A stretch of 40,996 nt of DNA, taken from the NCBI GenBank assembly GCA_027858435.1, contig JAQICS010000057.1, forward strand, positions 1 to 40,996. The letters run 5' to 3'. The stretch's first letter is position 1. Each line of letters begins with the position of its first letter. Position numbers and translations under genes: made by a program. The notes beneath the pieces are model-generated. The model did not search any database. It was not told where the DNA came from and saw only the letters and a list, made by a program, of their open reading frames with translations. Shown piece after piece: positions 17,289 through 27,376 of the stretch. Source of the stretch: Patescibacteria group bacterium. Its GTDB lineage: Bacteria; Patescibacteriota; Patescibacteriia; Patescibacteriales; UBA12465.

Positions 17289-17317
17289 CAAAAAAAACCG
17301 TTTTTAGCGGCTTTTTT
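17289..17317 (-). terminator. intrinsic terminator of the infB-rbfA operon
   Basis: Minus strand AAAAAAGCCGctaaaaaCGGTTTTTTTT. Confidence 0.6.
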
Positions 17318-17319
17318 AT

Positions 17320-17652
17320 TTAATCTTCTATTGTTTCGTTGATCAATTTCTCTATTTTCTCTGCCTCTCTTTCGGTGGCATCAAACTCCCATATTAAATG
17401 AGGTATTTTTCTTAATTTAACTCGTTTCTTTAAAATACCTACCAACTGACTAGTTGAGGATTTTAGTTTTCTAAGAGCACTTCCAGCTAAATTATCAGGT
17501 AGTATAGAAAACCTAACCACAGCTTTCTTTAAATCTGGATCACATTTTACATCTGATATTGTAATAAGTGCTCCTTCTATTCCTACCTCTTTATTTACTG
17601 CTTCTGATAATTCTTCAAGAAGTAGTTCATTTATTCTATCTATTTTTGACAT
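17320..17652 (-). CDS. rbfA: ribosome-binding factor A
   Basis: MSKIDRINELLLEELSEAVNKEV...LRKIPHLIWEFDATEREAEKIEKLI; downstream of infB. Confidence 0.9.
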   Translation of the reverse strand: MSKIDRINELLLEELSEAVNKEVGIEGALITISDVKCDPDLKKAVVRFSILPDNLAGSALRKLKSSTSQLVGILKKRVKLRKIPHLIWEFDATEREAEKIEKLINETIED

Positions 17653-17656
17653 CTGA

Positions 17657-19633
17657 TTATAATTTACCTATTATCTTTTCTTCTTGATAAAATTTAAGGA
17701 TATCTCCTTCTTCAATAACTGGCTTACCTTCAAATTTAATTCCGCATTCAACTCCCTTTTCCACTTCCTTAACATCTTGTTTAGCTGACTGAAGTTGAGT
17801 TATTTTTCCAAGAGCAATAAAATTATCATCTCTTATAACTTCAACAAAAGAATTATTTCTTGCTACTCCATCAACGACTTTTCCTCCCACAATTTGATTA
17901 TCATTTTCTGTTCTAAAAATTGCTAAAACTTTTAGACTACCTAAATCAATTCTATTAATTTCTGGTTTAATTAAAAGTTGCATTTGTTCTTTAGCATATT
18001 TAATTAAATCATAAATAACGGAAAAAGTTTTAACTGTAATTTGTTTTTCTCTAATTTGAGTTTCAACGGCTGGTGGAGTTTTTACATTGAAACCAAGTAT
18101 TTGTGCCTCAGAATCTTCTGCTCTTTTTACATCACCTTCTGTGATATATCCAAGCCCTTTACTTAGTATTTTTACTTTAACTTTCTCATTATTAAGTTTC
18201 ATCAATGATTCTTCAATTGCTTCAGCTGAACCAAGAAAATCAGCTTTTATAATAATATTAAACTTTGAAATATCGCTGTCAGCAACTTCTTCTGAGGAAG
18301 TGTTATACATGGCACTATTTCTGTTGTTTCTACTTTTTATTTTATTAGCCTTTACTTTTTCTCCATCGCCAACTGTTAAAATATCACCAATTGAAGGAGC
18401 AATTTTTAAACCAAGTACTTTGGCTGGCATAGATGGCCCCGCTTCAGTTATTTCTTCTCCATTATAGTTTTTTAGTGATTTAACTTTTCCATAAATTACA
18501 CCATTAAAACAAAGCTGATCTCCAACTCTCAATGTTCCATTTTGAACTAATATGGTTGCCAGTGGTCCAACTGCTTTATCAACATTTGATTCAATAACAG
18601 TTCCAGCTGCTTTAGTATTAGGGTTTGCATGCAAGCTTCCACTTTCAGTTTCAGAAAGAAGAAGTATCATATCTAACATTTCTTCAATACCCTCTTTTTC
18701 TAAAGCTGATATATTTGAACAAATTGTTTTTCCTCCCCAATCTTCTGGAATTATATTTAACTCAGTTGATAATTCTTGTTTAACTCTGTTAACATCAGCT
18801 GCCTCTTTATCAATTTTATTTATCGCTACCAAATAAGGAATATTAGCTGCTTTAATTATTTGAAAAGCTTCAACGGTTTGCTGTTTAACACCATCATCAG
18901 CAGCTACCACTAAAATAGCAATATCAGCTACTTTAGCACCACGACTTCTCATAGCTGTAAAAGCTTCGTGTCCAGGAGTATCAATAAAAGTTAACTTGTT
19001 ATTTTTTCTATTTATTTGATAAGCACCAATATGCTGAGTAATACCTCCAGCTTCTCCGCCAATAACATCTGTGCTTCTAATTGTATCTAGCAATCTAGTT
19101 TTTCCGTGATCAACATGTCCCATTACTACAATTACTGGTGGTCTTTCTTCTAAATTACCTTCTTCCTCTTTTGATAAAATATTTTCTAACTTTTTCTCTT
19201 CCTTATCATCTTCATCTAGTGTATTATCAGCTTCTTTTACCTCTAAATTTAAGTTTTCTCCCACAATCATAGCCGTATCAAAGTCAATTTTTTCATTTAT
19301 TGAAGCAAAAACTCCGTTTTTCATTAACTCAGTTAATACTCTATTAATCGGAATGCCGGCTAAATCCGCATAATCTCTAACAGAAACAGATTTTGGCACT
19401 TCTATTATCTTTTTTTCTTTAGGTAGATCCTCAATTGCTTTTTGTTTTTCCTCATCAATCTTTTTATTCTCCCATTCTCTTCTTAAACGTGGCCAATCCC
19501 TGATAATCTTCTTTGCAGTATTATTATCTACCTTAATTGCCTTTTTACCAACAGAAAAACCGAATTCTGGTAATAAATTCTTTAATTCTTGGGGTGATAT
19601 TCTTAATATTCTTGCTAACTCTGATATATTCAT
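17657..19633 (-). CDS. infB: translation initiation factor IF-2
   Basis: VVVMGHVDHGKTRLLDTIR, DTPGHEAFTAMRSRGA, AINKID; 658 aa. Confidence 0.98.
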   Translation of the reverse strand: MNISELARILRISPQELKNLLPEFGFSVGKKAIKVDNNTAKKIIRDWPRLRREWENKKIDEEKQKAIEDLPKEKKIIEVPKSVSVRDYADLAGIPINRVLTELMKNGVFASINEKIDFDTAMIVGENLNLEVKEADNTLDEDDKEEKKLENILSKEEEGNLEERPPVIVVMGHVDHGKTRLLDTIRSTDVIGGEAGGITQHIGAYQINRKNNKLTFIDTPGHEAFTAMRSRGAKVADIAILVVAADDGVKQQTVEAFQIIKAANIPYLVAINKIDKEAADVNRVKQELSTELNIIPEDWGGKTICSNISALEKEGIEEMLDMILLLSETESGSLHANPNTKAAGTVIESNVDKAVGPLATILVQNGTLRVGDQLCFNGVIYGKVKSLKNYNGEEITEAGPSMPAKVLGLKIAPSIGDILTVGDGEKVKANKIKSRNNRNSAMYNTSSEEVADSDISKFNIIIKADFLGSAEAIEESLMKLNNEKVKVKILSKGLGYITEGDVKRAEDSEAQILGFNVKTPPAVETQIREKQITVKTFSVIYDLIKYAKEQMQLLIKPEINRIDLGSLKVLAIFRTENDNQIVGGKVVDGVARNNSFVEVIRDDNFIALGKITQLQSAKQDVKEVEKGVECGIKFEGKPVIEEGDILKFYQEEKIIGKL

Positions 19634-19783
19634 TTTATCGTTTATTATTATTTAATTTATACTTAATATTACTTTATAATACTTTATTTATATGCTTTAG
19701 TCAATTCTACTCTTTTCAAATTCAAAATTATATGATAGAGTATTAGTGGAGTTTACTTTATTAATAAACAGATTTTTCGGACA

Positions 19784-19906
19784 ATGAATAAGCTAGGTGA
19801 AAACGAAAAACTCAATTTTGATCGTAATTCAAATATGAAACCCCTAAATATTGTTGTAAAATTAGACAAAAAACTATTCAATAAACTAAGAAAAAGCGGT
19901 TTTTAA
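19784..19906 (+). CDS. possible small ORF (40 aa) upstream of rny
   Basis: ATG at 19784 to TAA at 19904-19906: MNKLGENEKLNFDRNSNMKPLNIVVKLDKKLFNKLRKSGF*; no homology known. Confidence 0.2.
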   Translation: MNKLGENEKLNFDRNSNMKPLNIVVKLDKKLFNKLRKSGF

Positions 19907-19966
19907 ACCGTTGTCTTAACGTTTAACCTAAAAAAAATTATTCTTTTCGAAAAATCCATTAAAAAT

Positions 19967-21490
19967 ATGGATTATTTGCGTTATGCATTGTATTTAATTT
20001 TACCGGTAGCTAGTTTTTTTCTTGGTCACCTATATTTTAAGAAATCTACAGGAAAAAAGATCAATAATGCTTCAGAAAAAGCCGAGAAAATTTTAAGCGA
20101 TGCAAAATTAAAAGAAAAAGACATTCTTCTAAAAGCTCAGGATAGATCAATTTCAATTATTGATGAAGCTAAAAAAGAAGAGTCATCTAGAAGAAAAGAG
20201 CTTAGTCAGCTACAAAACAGACTAGAGCAAAGAGAAAACTCTTTCTCACAAAAACTACTTGAACTACAAGAAAAACAACAAAAACTATACGACAAGGTAG
20301 CTGAAGTAGAAGAAATTAAAGAAAGAATTAAAAAGATTAAAGAAGAACAAGAAGCAAAGATTGCTGAAATTTCTGGTATTAGCCAAGAAGAAGCTAAAGA
20401 AATGCTTCTTAAGTCTGTAGAACAAAATGCTAAAGAAGATCTACTAGTTCGTTTTAGAAAATTAGAAGAATCTTCAGAGGATAAGATTGAAGAAAAAGCA
20501 CGCGACATGCTAGCTCTTTCTATGCAAAGAATGGTTTCAGCCTATACTGTTGAATTAACTACAACAACTGTTGATCTTCCAAGTGATGAAATGAAAGGAA
20601 GAATTATTGGTCGTGAAGGAAGAAACATTAAAGCAATTGAAAACATGACTGGTGTTGAGATAATTGTAGACGATACTCCAAATGCTATTACTATCTCTGG
20701 CTTCTCATTAATTAGAAGACATATTGCTAAAAAGACTCTTGATTACTTAATCAAAGATGGTAGAATTCATCCAACTAAAATTGAAGATGCGGTTGAAACA
20801 GCTAAAAAAGAAATTGCAGTTGATATTAAAAAAGCTGGTGAAGAAGCGATGTATGAAGTTGGTATCGCTGGCTTTGATCCAAAATTAGTACAAATCATTG
20901 GTAGATTAAAGTATAGAACTAGTTATGGTCAAAATGCTCTACGTCATTCAATTGAAGTAGCTCATTTGTCAGCAATGCTAGCAGAAGAATTAGGAGCTGA
21001 CGTTACCCTAGCTAAAAAAGGCGGACTCCTTCATGATATTGGAAAAGCGGTTGATCACGAAGTACAAGGAAATCATACAGAAATTGGTCGTGATATTGCC
21101 AAAAAATTCAATCTACCTGAAGAAATTATTGCTCCAATTGCTAGTCATCATGATGATAAACCAGCCAGCCTTGTTTCTGTTATTGTAAAAGTAGCAGATG
21201 CTATTTCCTCTGCCCGACCAGGTGCTAGAAGTGATAATTACGAAAACTACCTACAACGTCTTGAAGAGTTAGAAAAATTAGCTGGTCGCTTTCCTGGTGT
21301 CGAAAAAGTTTATGCAATTCAAGCTGGAAGAGAGGTTAGAGTTTTTGTTCAACCAGATAAGATTGATGATTATAAATCATATAATCTTGCTCGTGATATT
21401 GCAAAACAGATAGAAAGTGAGTTAAAATACCCAGGAGAGATTAAAGTTAATGTAATAAGAGAAATGAGAGCAATAGAATATGCACGCTAA
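19967..21490 (+). CDS. rny: ribonuclease Y
   Basis: N-terminal TM plus coiled coil, KH (GRIIGREGRNIKAIENMTGVEIIVDDTP), HD (RHSIEVAHLS...GLLHDIGKAVDHEVQGNH). Confidence 0.96.
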   Translation: MDYLRYALYLILPVASFFLGHLYFKKSTGKKINNASEKAEKILSDAKLKEKDILLKAQDRSISIIDEAKKEESSRRKELSQLQNRLEQRENSFSQKLLELQEKQQKLYDKVAEVEEIKERIKKIKEEQEAKIAEISGISQEEAKEMLLKSVEQNAKEDLLVRFRKLEESSEDKIEEKARDMLALSMQRMVSAYTVELTTTTVDLPSDEMKGRIIGREGRNIKAIENMTGVEIIVDDTPNAITISGFSLIRRHIAKKTLDYLIKDGRIHPTKIEDAVETAKKEIAVDIKKAGEEAMYEVGIAGFDPKLVQIIGRLKYRTSYGQNALRHSIEVAHLSAMLAEELGADVTLAKKGGLLHDIGKAVDHEVQGNHTEIGRDIAKKFNLPEEIIAPIASHHDDKPASLVSVIVKVADAISSARPGARSDNYENYLQRLEELEKLAGRFPGVEKVYAIQAGREVRVFVQPDKIDDYKSYNLARDIAKQIESELKYPGEIKVNVIREMRAIEYAR

Positions 21491-21518
21491 TATATAATTT
21501 TAAGATAACAACAAAGCT

Positions 21519-21806
21519 ATGAACAAAGCTCAACTTATCGAAAAAATAAGTCAAACTGTTAATGGTGTTAATAAAAACAAAGCAGAAGAAGTTATTGATG
21601 CTTTAACTGACACTATTGTAGAAGAATTAAAAAATGACAACGAGGTTACGCTAACCGGTTTTGGTACTTTTCTATCTAGAACTAGATATTCTCGTGGAGG
21701 TGTTAATCCACAAAAACCTAGCGAAAGAATTACCATACCAGCTGTTAAAGTAGCTAAGTTTAGAACTGGATACAATCTAAAGCAAGTTTTAAAAGGTAAA
21801 AGGTAA
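21519..21806 (+). CDS. hup: HU-family DNA-binding protein
   Basis: MNKAQLIEKISQ...VTLTGFGTFLSRTRYSRGGVNPQKPSERITIPAVKVAKFRTG. Confidence 0.95.
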   Translation: MNKAQLIEKISQTVNGVNKNKAEEVIDALTDTIVEELKNDNEVTLTGFGTFLSRTRYSRGGVNPQKPSERITIPAVKVAKFRTGYNLKQVLKGKR

Positions 21807-21840
21807 ACACATATAAAATGAAGCTAATTGCTTCATTTAA

Positions 21841-21914
21841 GCGCCTGTAGCTCAATTGGATAGAGTACTTGGCTTCGGACCAAGGGGTTGTAGGTTCAAG
21901 TCCTACCGGGCGCA
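21841..21914 (+). tRNA. tRNA-Arg(TCG)
   Basis: Acceptor GCGCCTG/CGGGCGC, anticodon region CTTGG-CTTCGGA-CCAAG. Confidence 0.93.
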
Positions 21915-21969
21915 CTGTAAAAGGTTGACTAATGTTTTATAATAATGTTTAATGGTTCTAGAAAGTTCT

Positions 21970-22046
21970 GGCTGGGTAGCTCAGTTGGTTAGAGCGTAGC
22001 ACTCATAACGCTAAGGTCGCGGGTTCAATTCCCGCCCCCGCCACCA
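21970..22046 (+). tRNA. CAT-anticodon tRNA (elongator Met or Ile2), CCA encoded
   Basis: GGCTGGG/CCCCGCC acceptor with one mismatch, loop CTCATAA, T arm GCGGG-TTCAATT-CCCGC, ACCA. Confidence 0.87.
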
Positions 22047-22051
22047 TTTTT

Positions 22052-22124
22052 GCGCTGTTAGCTCAGTTGGTAGAGCAGCTCCCTCTTAAGGAGATGGTCG
22101 TAGGTTCGAATCCTACACGGCGCA
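22052..22124 (+). tRNA. tRNA-Lys(CTT)
   Basis: Acceptor GCGCTGT/ACGGCGC, anticodon loop CTCTTAA, T arm GTAGG-TTCGAAT-CCTAC. Confidence 0.9.
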
Positions 22125-22231
22125 CTTTATTAAAATAGATAGAAATATCTATTTTTTTTAATATTTTTTCTGTTGCTACTTAGTTGATATTTTGTTATAA
22201 TTTATAAAGTTCATAAATAAAAAAAATACAT

Positions 22232-23506
22232 ATGAAAATCAAACAAGTATATGTTGGTAGTTGGTATCCTCGAACTTTATTTCACTTAAATGAAATGTAC
22301 CAATTTTTATTAACTGGTGAAAGCTATGTTAATCTTGATAAAGAAAAATTAAAAAAACTTAAAAGTGAATTAAATCCAACTGAAGTCGAACTTAAACAAA
22401 ACAAAGGACAAAGTTATTTAAAAGCTAAATTTGATATTTATCAATTTGAAAGTTTTGAAAGCGGTTTATCATTATTTTCTTGTGATTGTCTAAGTGATGA
22501 TTTAGAAGAAATGAAAGGAGAAACTAAAAAAATGAGTGAATTTGCTTTTAAAAAAGTTTTTTCTTCCTTTAATTACCTCTACAGCTTAGGAGCTCCGATT
22601 CCTAAAGTTTTTTCTGCTTTAAAATCTGTTATGCCTTTTGTTTTTGTAACTGAGGGAATTAGCAAAGAAGAGGTTGAAAATTTTTTGAAAACTCGTGGTG
22701 AAACAATCACTAAAGAATTTTCAAGTGAAAAAGCTGAAGTGTATTATGGTAGTAATACTATTATTATTGACGGGGATTTAAAATTTGCTAAAAGAATTGT
22801 CAAAGAATGTGTTTATTATCTTCATGATGCAGAAGCTCAATTACATAAAATACTTAATCTTCACCGCTATATCTGGGATGAAGTTAGCTCAATTAAATCA
22901 TCAAAAACTATTAAATATAAAGATTTACCTAAAACAAGAGATTTATTAACTGAAATTGAATCAGACGTAATATTTTTTGAATCTCGAATAAATCAACTTA
23001 AAAATGTTTTAGAAACACAGAAAAAAAGAGTTTCTCAGTTTGCCCAAGAAGAAGATGATTATATTTGGGATGTTTTTGAGGACGGTTTTCAATCTTTACA
23101 AGGATCAGAAAAATACGTTAAAAATCTTTGGCAAATGACTAGAGACTATGTCAGTGGTGCCACAAATTTGATTAACACAATATATCAAGAAAGTTCTGAT
23201 AAACAGGTAAACACCTTACAATTTGTCTTTATCATAGCGGCTGTAGCTTCACTAGTTGCTTTAGGTGAAGTAGTTTCTGCTGATATAGTAGGAAAGATTA
23301 ATATGGAAACCGGATTAATAACAGCAACTGAACATTCATTCTCTTGGATGTCTCTTTTAAAACTTAGTTTCTTTTCAGTTATTACTGGTGGTGTTATTTA
23401 TTACCTATGGGAAAAATTATATCATCACTTTGCTGGCTCTAAAATATCTGATCCAAAAATGATAAAACAATCAAAACTTAACAAAGCTAAAAAAATGTTT
23501 AATTAA
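22232..23506 (+). CDS. hypothetical protein with long helical region and two C-terminal TM segments
   Basis: 424 aa; coiled-coil-like region then TLQFVFIIAAVASLVALGEVV and LLKLSFFSVITGGVIYYLWEKL. Confidence 0.75.
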   Translation: MKIKQVYVGSWYPRTLFHLNEMYQFLLTGESYVNLDKEKLKKLKSELNPTEVELKQNKGQSYLKAKFDIYQFESFESGLSLFSCDCLSDDLEEMKGETKKMSEFAFKKVFSSFNYLYSLGAPIPKVFSALKSVMPFVFVTEGISKEEVENFLKTRGETITKEFSSEKAEVYYGSNTIIIDGDLKFAKRIVKECVYYLHDAEAQLHKILNLHRYIWDEVSSIKSSKTIKYKDLPKTRDLLTEIESDVIFFESRINQLKNVLETQKKRVSQFAQEEDDYIWDVFEDGFQSLQGSEKYVKNLWQMTRDYVSGATNLINTIYQESSDKQVNTLQFVFIIAAVASLVALGEVVSADIVGKINMETGLITATEHSFSWMSLLKLSFFSVITGGVIYYLWEKLYHHFAGSKISDPKMIKQSKLNKAKKMFN

Positions 23507-23514
23507 TTTAATTC

Positions 23515-24099
23515 ATGAATATAATAATATTTGGCTCCCCTGGAGCAGGAAAAGGAACTCAGGCTAAGATTATTGCTGAATCAGAAAACCTTTCCCATCT
23601 ATCAAGCGGCGAATTATCTCGTCAAATGGTAAATAATAAAGAATTTGGTGAAACTATAAAAACCAGTTTAGCTAAAGGAAATTTAGTTCCCAATAATATA
23701 ATAATAGATATAGTTGAAGATTATATTATTAAAAATAGAAAATTAGATGGCTTTATCTTCGATGGTTATCCTAGAAACATCGGTCAAGCTAAAACATTGG
23801 ATAAATTAACCCAAAAAGAGAATACTAAAATTGATTTAGTAATAAATCTAGAACTAGACGAAAAAGAAGCTTTAAATAGGATTTTAAAAAGAGGGGAAAC
23901 TTCTGGTAGAAGTGATGATAATCTTAAAACTATTAAGAATAGGTTAAAAGTATACAAAGAAAGGACTGAACCATTGTTAGATTACTATAAAGAGCAGGAT
24001 AAGCTATATACAATCGATGGACGAAAAACTATTAAACAAATTGGAAAAGATATAAAAAAAATTATCAAAGAATACAAACAAAAAGAAAGAGCTAATTAA
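23515..24099 (+). CDS. adk: adenylate kinase
   Basis: MNIIIFGSPGAGKGTQAKII, FDGYPRNIGQA, GRSDDN. Confidence 0.97.
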   Translation: MNIIIFGSPGAGKGTQAKIIAESENLSHLSSGELSRQMVNNKEFGETIKTSLAKGNLVPNNIIIDIVEDYIIKNRKLDGFIFDGYPRNIGQAKTLDKLTQKENTKIDLVINLELDEKEALNRILKRGETSGRSDDNLKTIKNRLKVYKERTEPLLDYYKEQDKLYTIDGRKTIKQIGKDIKKIIKEYKQKERAN

Positions 24100-24115
24100 A
24101 GCTCTTTCTTTTTTT
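24084..24115 (+). terminator. intrinsic terminator of adk
   Basis: AGAAAGAGCT-aattaa-AGCTCTTTCT followed by T run. Confidence 0.8.
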
Positions 24116-24178
24116 GTTGTTAAGTATTAATTTATATTTATTAATTAACATTTAACAATCTATATTACATCTTGTAAA

Positions 24179-25228
24179 TTATTTATCTTCATTTTCTTTA
24201 CTCTCTTTCAATTTGTTAACAATTTTATTTCTAATATCAGCCATCATTTTTTTATCACCCTTTAAAGTCTTTTTCGCACTTTCTCTACCAAGACCGAGTT
24301 TTTCTTCTCCATAGGAATATGAATTACCACTCTTTTTAATTACTCCATTTTCAACACCAAGATCTAATAAATCACCAGAAATTGAAATTCCTTCATTATA
24401 CATAATATCAAACTCGCATTTCCTAAATGGAGCTGCTACTTTATTCTTAACAATTTTTGCTTTAACTCTATTACCAATTATTTTTTCTGCTTGTTTTATT
24501 TGAGCTGCTCTTCTTACCTCGATTCTAACAGAGCAATAAAATTTTAGAGCATTACCACCACTAGTTGTTTCTGGATTACCAAAGAAGACACCAATTTTGT
24601 TTCTAATTTGATTAATAAAGATAACAACTGTTTTTGTTTTAGAAATTATAGCAGTTAATTTTCTTAATGCTTGACTCATTAGTCTTGCTTGAAGACCCAT
24701 GTGTTGATCACCCATTTCTCCCTCAATTTCTTTCTGTGGAACAAGAGCAGCCACACTATCAATTACAATTACATCTACTGCATTTGAGCGAACAAGAGTT
24801 TCTACGATGTCTAAGGCTTGTTCTCCGCTGTCTGGTTGAGATAGAAGCATCTCTTTGATGTTAACACCAATTTTAGCTGCATACTCAGGATCAAGAGCGT
24901 GTTCAGCGTCAACAAAAGCGGCTATACCACCAGTCTTTTGTACTTCAGCTACAATATGTTGAGCTAAAGTTGTCTTACCAGATGATTCCGGTCCATATAT
25001 CTCAACTATTCTTCCACGAGGTACACCACCAACACCAGTAGCCATATCAAGTGAAAGACAACCAGTTGAAATCGCATCAACATTAGTATTTTGTTTATCA
25101 CCAAATTTCATAATTGCTCCTTCACCAAACTTACTTTTAATTTGTGAAATTGCATCTAATGCAGCTTCTTCTTTCACGTTATTTTTTTTCTCAGGAGTTT
25201 CTTCCTTTTTTGTTTTTTTATTTACCAT
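24179..25228 (-). CDS. recA: recombinase RecA
   Basis: [72 protein letters not shown]. Confidence 0.99.
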   Translation of the reverse strand: MVNKKTKKEETPEKKNNVKEEAALDAISQIKSKFGEGAIMKFGDKQNTNVDAISTGCLSLDMATGVGGVPRGRIVEIYGPESSGKTTLAQHIVAEVQKTGGIAAFVDAEHALDPEYAAKIGVNIKEMLLSQPDSGEQALDIVETLVRSNAVDVIVIDSVAALVPQKEIEGEMGDQHMGLQARLMSQALRKLTAIISKTKTVVIFINQIRNKIGVFFGNPETTSGGNALKFYCSVRIEVRRAAQIKQAEKIIGNRVKAKIVKNKVAAPFRKCEFDIMYNEGISISGDLLDLGVENGVIKKSGNSYSYGEEKLGLGRESAKKTLKGDKKMMADIRNKIVNKLKESKENEDK

Positions 25229-25321
25229 ATAATTTAATCTAATTATTAACTAATATTAATTGTATTGTAACATATTTACTTAAGAAAATATAGAACTAAA
25301 GTTAAAGATATTTTAAAATAA

Positions 25322-25777
25322 TTAGTTATTTTTTTCAATGTTTGATAGAAAATCTTCTAACTTATCTTGTTGATTTTTTAAGTCATCACTATCATAATTA
25401 ATTTCAACTTTTTTTTCTCCTATTCCCATTTTTTCTTGCCATTGTTTTTTAATTTCATTTATATTAATACCTTCCATTTTTTCTAAAAAATCTCCTTTAA
25501 TTTTAGAGAAACTAAAATTACTATCATTTTCTAAATTACTTTCTTCATTTGTTTCTAGATCTTCCGTTTCTTTTATATCTTGATTGTTTTTAATAAAAGA
25601 AAGGTTTGCAATGCTTTTGGTTCCAGCGCTCACAAAATTTAAAACTTCTTTAGTGATATTATTTACCCTTCCTTTTTCTTCATTTCCTTCTTCACTGTTA
25701 CTAAAAGCAACACTAGCAATAGCTGCTAATACTATAAAGGCAATAATTAATACCACTGTTTTAATTGGTTTAAACAT
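25322..25777 (-). CDS. hypothetical protein, N-terminal TM/signal anchor, acidic
   Basis: 151 aa; MFKPIKTVVLIIAFIVLAAIASVAFSNSEEGNEE. Confidence 0.65.
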   Translation of the reverse strand: MFKPIKTVVLIIAFIVLAAIASVAFSNSEEGNEEKGRVNNITKEVLNFVSAGTKSIANLSFIKNNQDIKETEDLETNEESNLENDSNFSFSKIKGDFLEKMEGININEIKKQWQEKMGIGEKKVEINYDSDDLKNQQDKLEDFLSNIEKNN

Positions 25778-25778
25778 T

Positions 25779-26519
25779 TTATTTATTTAATAATAATTTA
25801 GCTAATTCTAATTCCTGGTGTGTATTTATCCCGATTGACTCTTTAGCTTCTATTATTACTGAATTAACTATCTTGTTATCTAAATTAGCTAGAGATGTAA
25901 GATCTGTTAAATAATATTCGTGCTTATTATTATCATTATTTAATTTAGAAATATTATCTTTTAACCAGAAATAATTAAAAGCCATTATCCCTGGGTTTAA
26001 CTCTTTAATTTCTTTTTCTTTTTCACTAGCATCTTTAAACTCTGTAATTTTTATAATATCTTCATTGTCATTTCTAATTATTCTTCCCCAGTGATAGGTA
26101 TTATATCTCCAGCTTTCAAAATCAGCTACTGTAATTGGTGTAAGTGTTACAGAATTAGTTTCAATTTCATTTAGTTTTAACAAAGATTCTTTTCTTAAAA
26201 ATGGATGATCTCCATATAACACAATAACTTTATCTGTGTCTTTACTAACTGCGTTTAAACCACAATTTACGGCATGTCCAGTTCCCAGTTGCTCAGATTG
26301 AATAACATATTCTAAATTATAATTTTTTAAATTATCTTTTATTAAATCAATATTTTCCTCTGAAACAACCAAAATTGGCTTTTCATCTATTCCTGTTTCA
26401 AAAACAGTATCTAACAAATATTTTATTATCGGCGTATCGTTTAAGGGTGTTAATACTTTGGGTAAGTCTTGACCCATTCTAGTTCCTTTACCAGCGGCTA
26501 AAATAATTATTTTTGTCAT
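25779..26519 (-). CDS. nucleotidyltransferase, GlmU N-terminal (UDP-GlcNAc pyrophosphorylase)-like, single domain
   Basis: MTKIIILAAGKGTRMGQDLPKVLTPLNDTPII, GTGHAV, VLYGDHPFL; 246 aa. Confidence 0.85.
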   Translation of the reverse strand: MTKIIILAAGKGTRMGQDLPKVLTPLNDTPIIKYLLDTVFETGIDEKPILVVSEENIDLIKDNLKNYNLEYVIQSEQLGTGHAVNCGLNAVSKDTDKVIVLYGDHPFLRKESLLKLNEIETNSVTLTPITVADFESWRYNTYHWGRIIRNDNEDIIKITEFKDASEKEKEIKELNPGIMAFNYFWLKDNISKLNNDNNKHEYYLTDLTSLANLDNKIVNSVIIEAKESIGINTHQELELAKLLLNK

Positions 26520-26561
26520 AATATAGTCTCTTATACTTTAATATTATCATTATTTAGCTAA

Positions 26562-26592
26562 TAAAAAAACCCTGCTTAATATAACAGGGTTT
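26562..26592 (-). terminator. intrinsic terminator
   Basis: AACCCTG (26568-26574)/CAGGGTT (26585-26591), T run on minus strand. Confidence 0.75.
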
Positions 26593-26615
26593 CAATTAAT
26601 GTTTAAATTAATTTT

Positions 26616-27278
26616 TTAAGGCTTTTTAACAATTTTCTTTTTTTCTTTAATCGGATTTTCCTCTTTTTTGTTTTTTACCATTAAAACTACAAAACTTGAG
26701 GTCAAACGAGTTTCATAAAAAGTATTAGCGAGTTCCTTTTTTAAGTTTAAATAAACTACTAATGCTCCTTGCGAATGCATGTATGAAGTATCTCTTGTTT
26801 CAATTACATTAAAAAGACCTTTTGGTTTTTTAATTACTTTTTTAAAAGCAATCAAATCAGCGAGGTCGGCTTCTTCATATCCAGCTTCTTTACCGCAATC
26901 CAATGCTTGTTTAATTTTAAAATAATCATAACGAAATTTTAATAAAACAAAGTCTTTAAACCGGTTTTGTTCTTCATTGATTAAATTAAGTTTAAGCCTA
27001 GTGTTGTTTTCTTTTTCTCGCTTTGCTTCATTATAATCTACGAACATTTCACCGGTAATAAAGTTAAATTCACCTTTATCAATTTCATCGTCTTTTAAAC
27101 AATAATCATCAATATACTTACGTTTTAAAACATAAGTAATCATTGATAAAACTAAGGCAAAAAAAACAAAAAGATTCCAGTCAAAAGGAAATTCCTTATC
27201 AATAAATAAACCAATGGGAATTAAAGTAACAATTATTCCCGCAAATAATCCGAAAATAAAAAATAATTTTTTTTCCAT
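26616..27278 (-). CDS. membrane protein of unknown function
   Basis: 220 aa, two N-terminal hydrophobic segments. Confidence 0.65.
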   Translation of the reverse strand: MEKKLFFIFGLFAGIIVTLIPIGLFIDKEFPFDWNLFVFFALVLSMITYVLKRKYIDDYCLKDDEIDKGEFNFITGEMFVDYNEAKREKENNTRLKLNLINEEQNRFKDFVLLKFRYDYFKIKQALDCGKEAGYEEADLADLIAFKKVIKKPKGLFNVIETRDTSYMHSQGALVVYLNLKKELANTFYETRLTSSFVVLMVKNKKEENPIKEKKKIVKKP

Positions 27279-27376
27279 AATATACAGTTTTTGATTTTAA
27301 AGTTCAATTAACAGAATACTTTATCATTAATTCAATATAATGTCAATATATTTTTTGGGTAATAAAAAACACCATT

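Noticed and set aside
24179-25228. Possible intein or interruption in recA
   Set aside because: RecA reads through uninterrupted with normal motifs and length.
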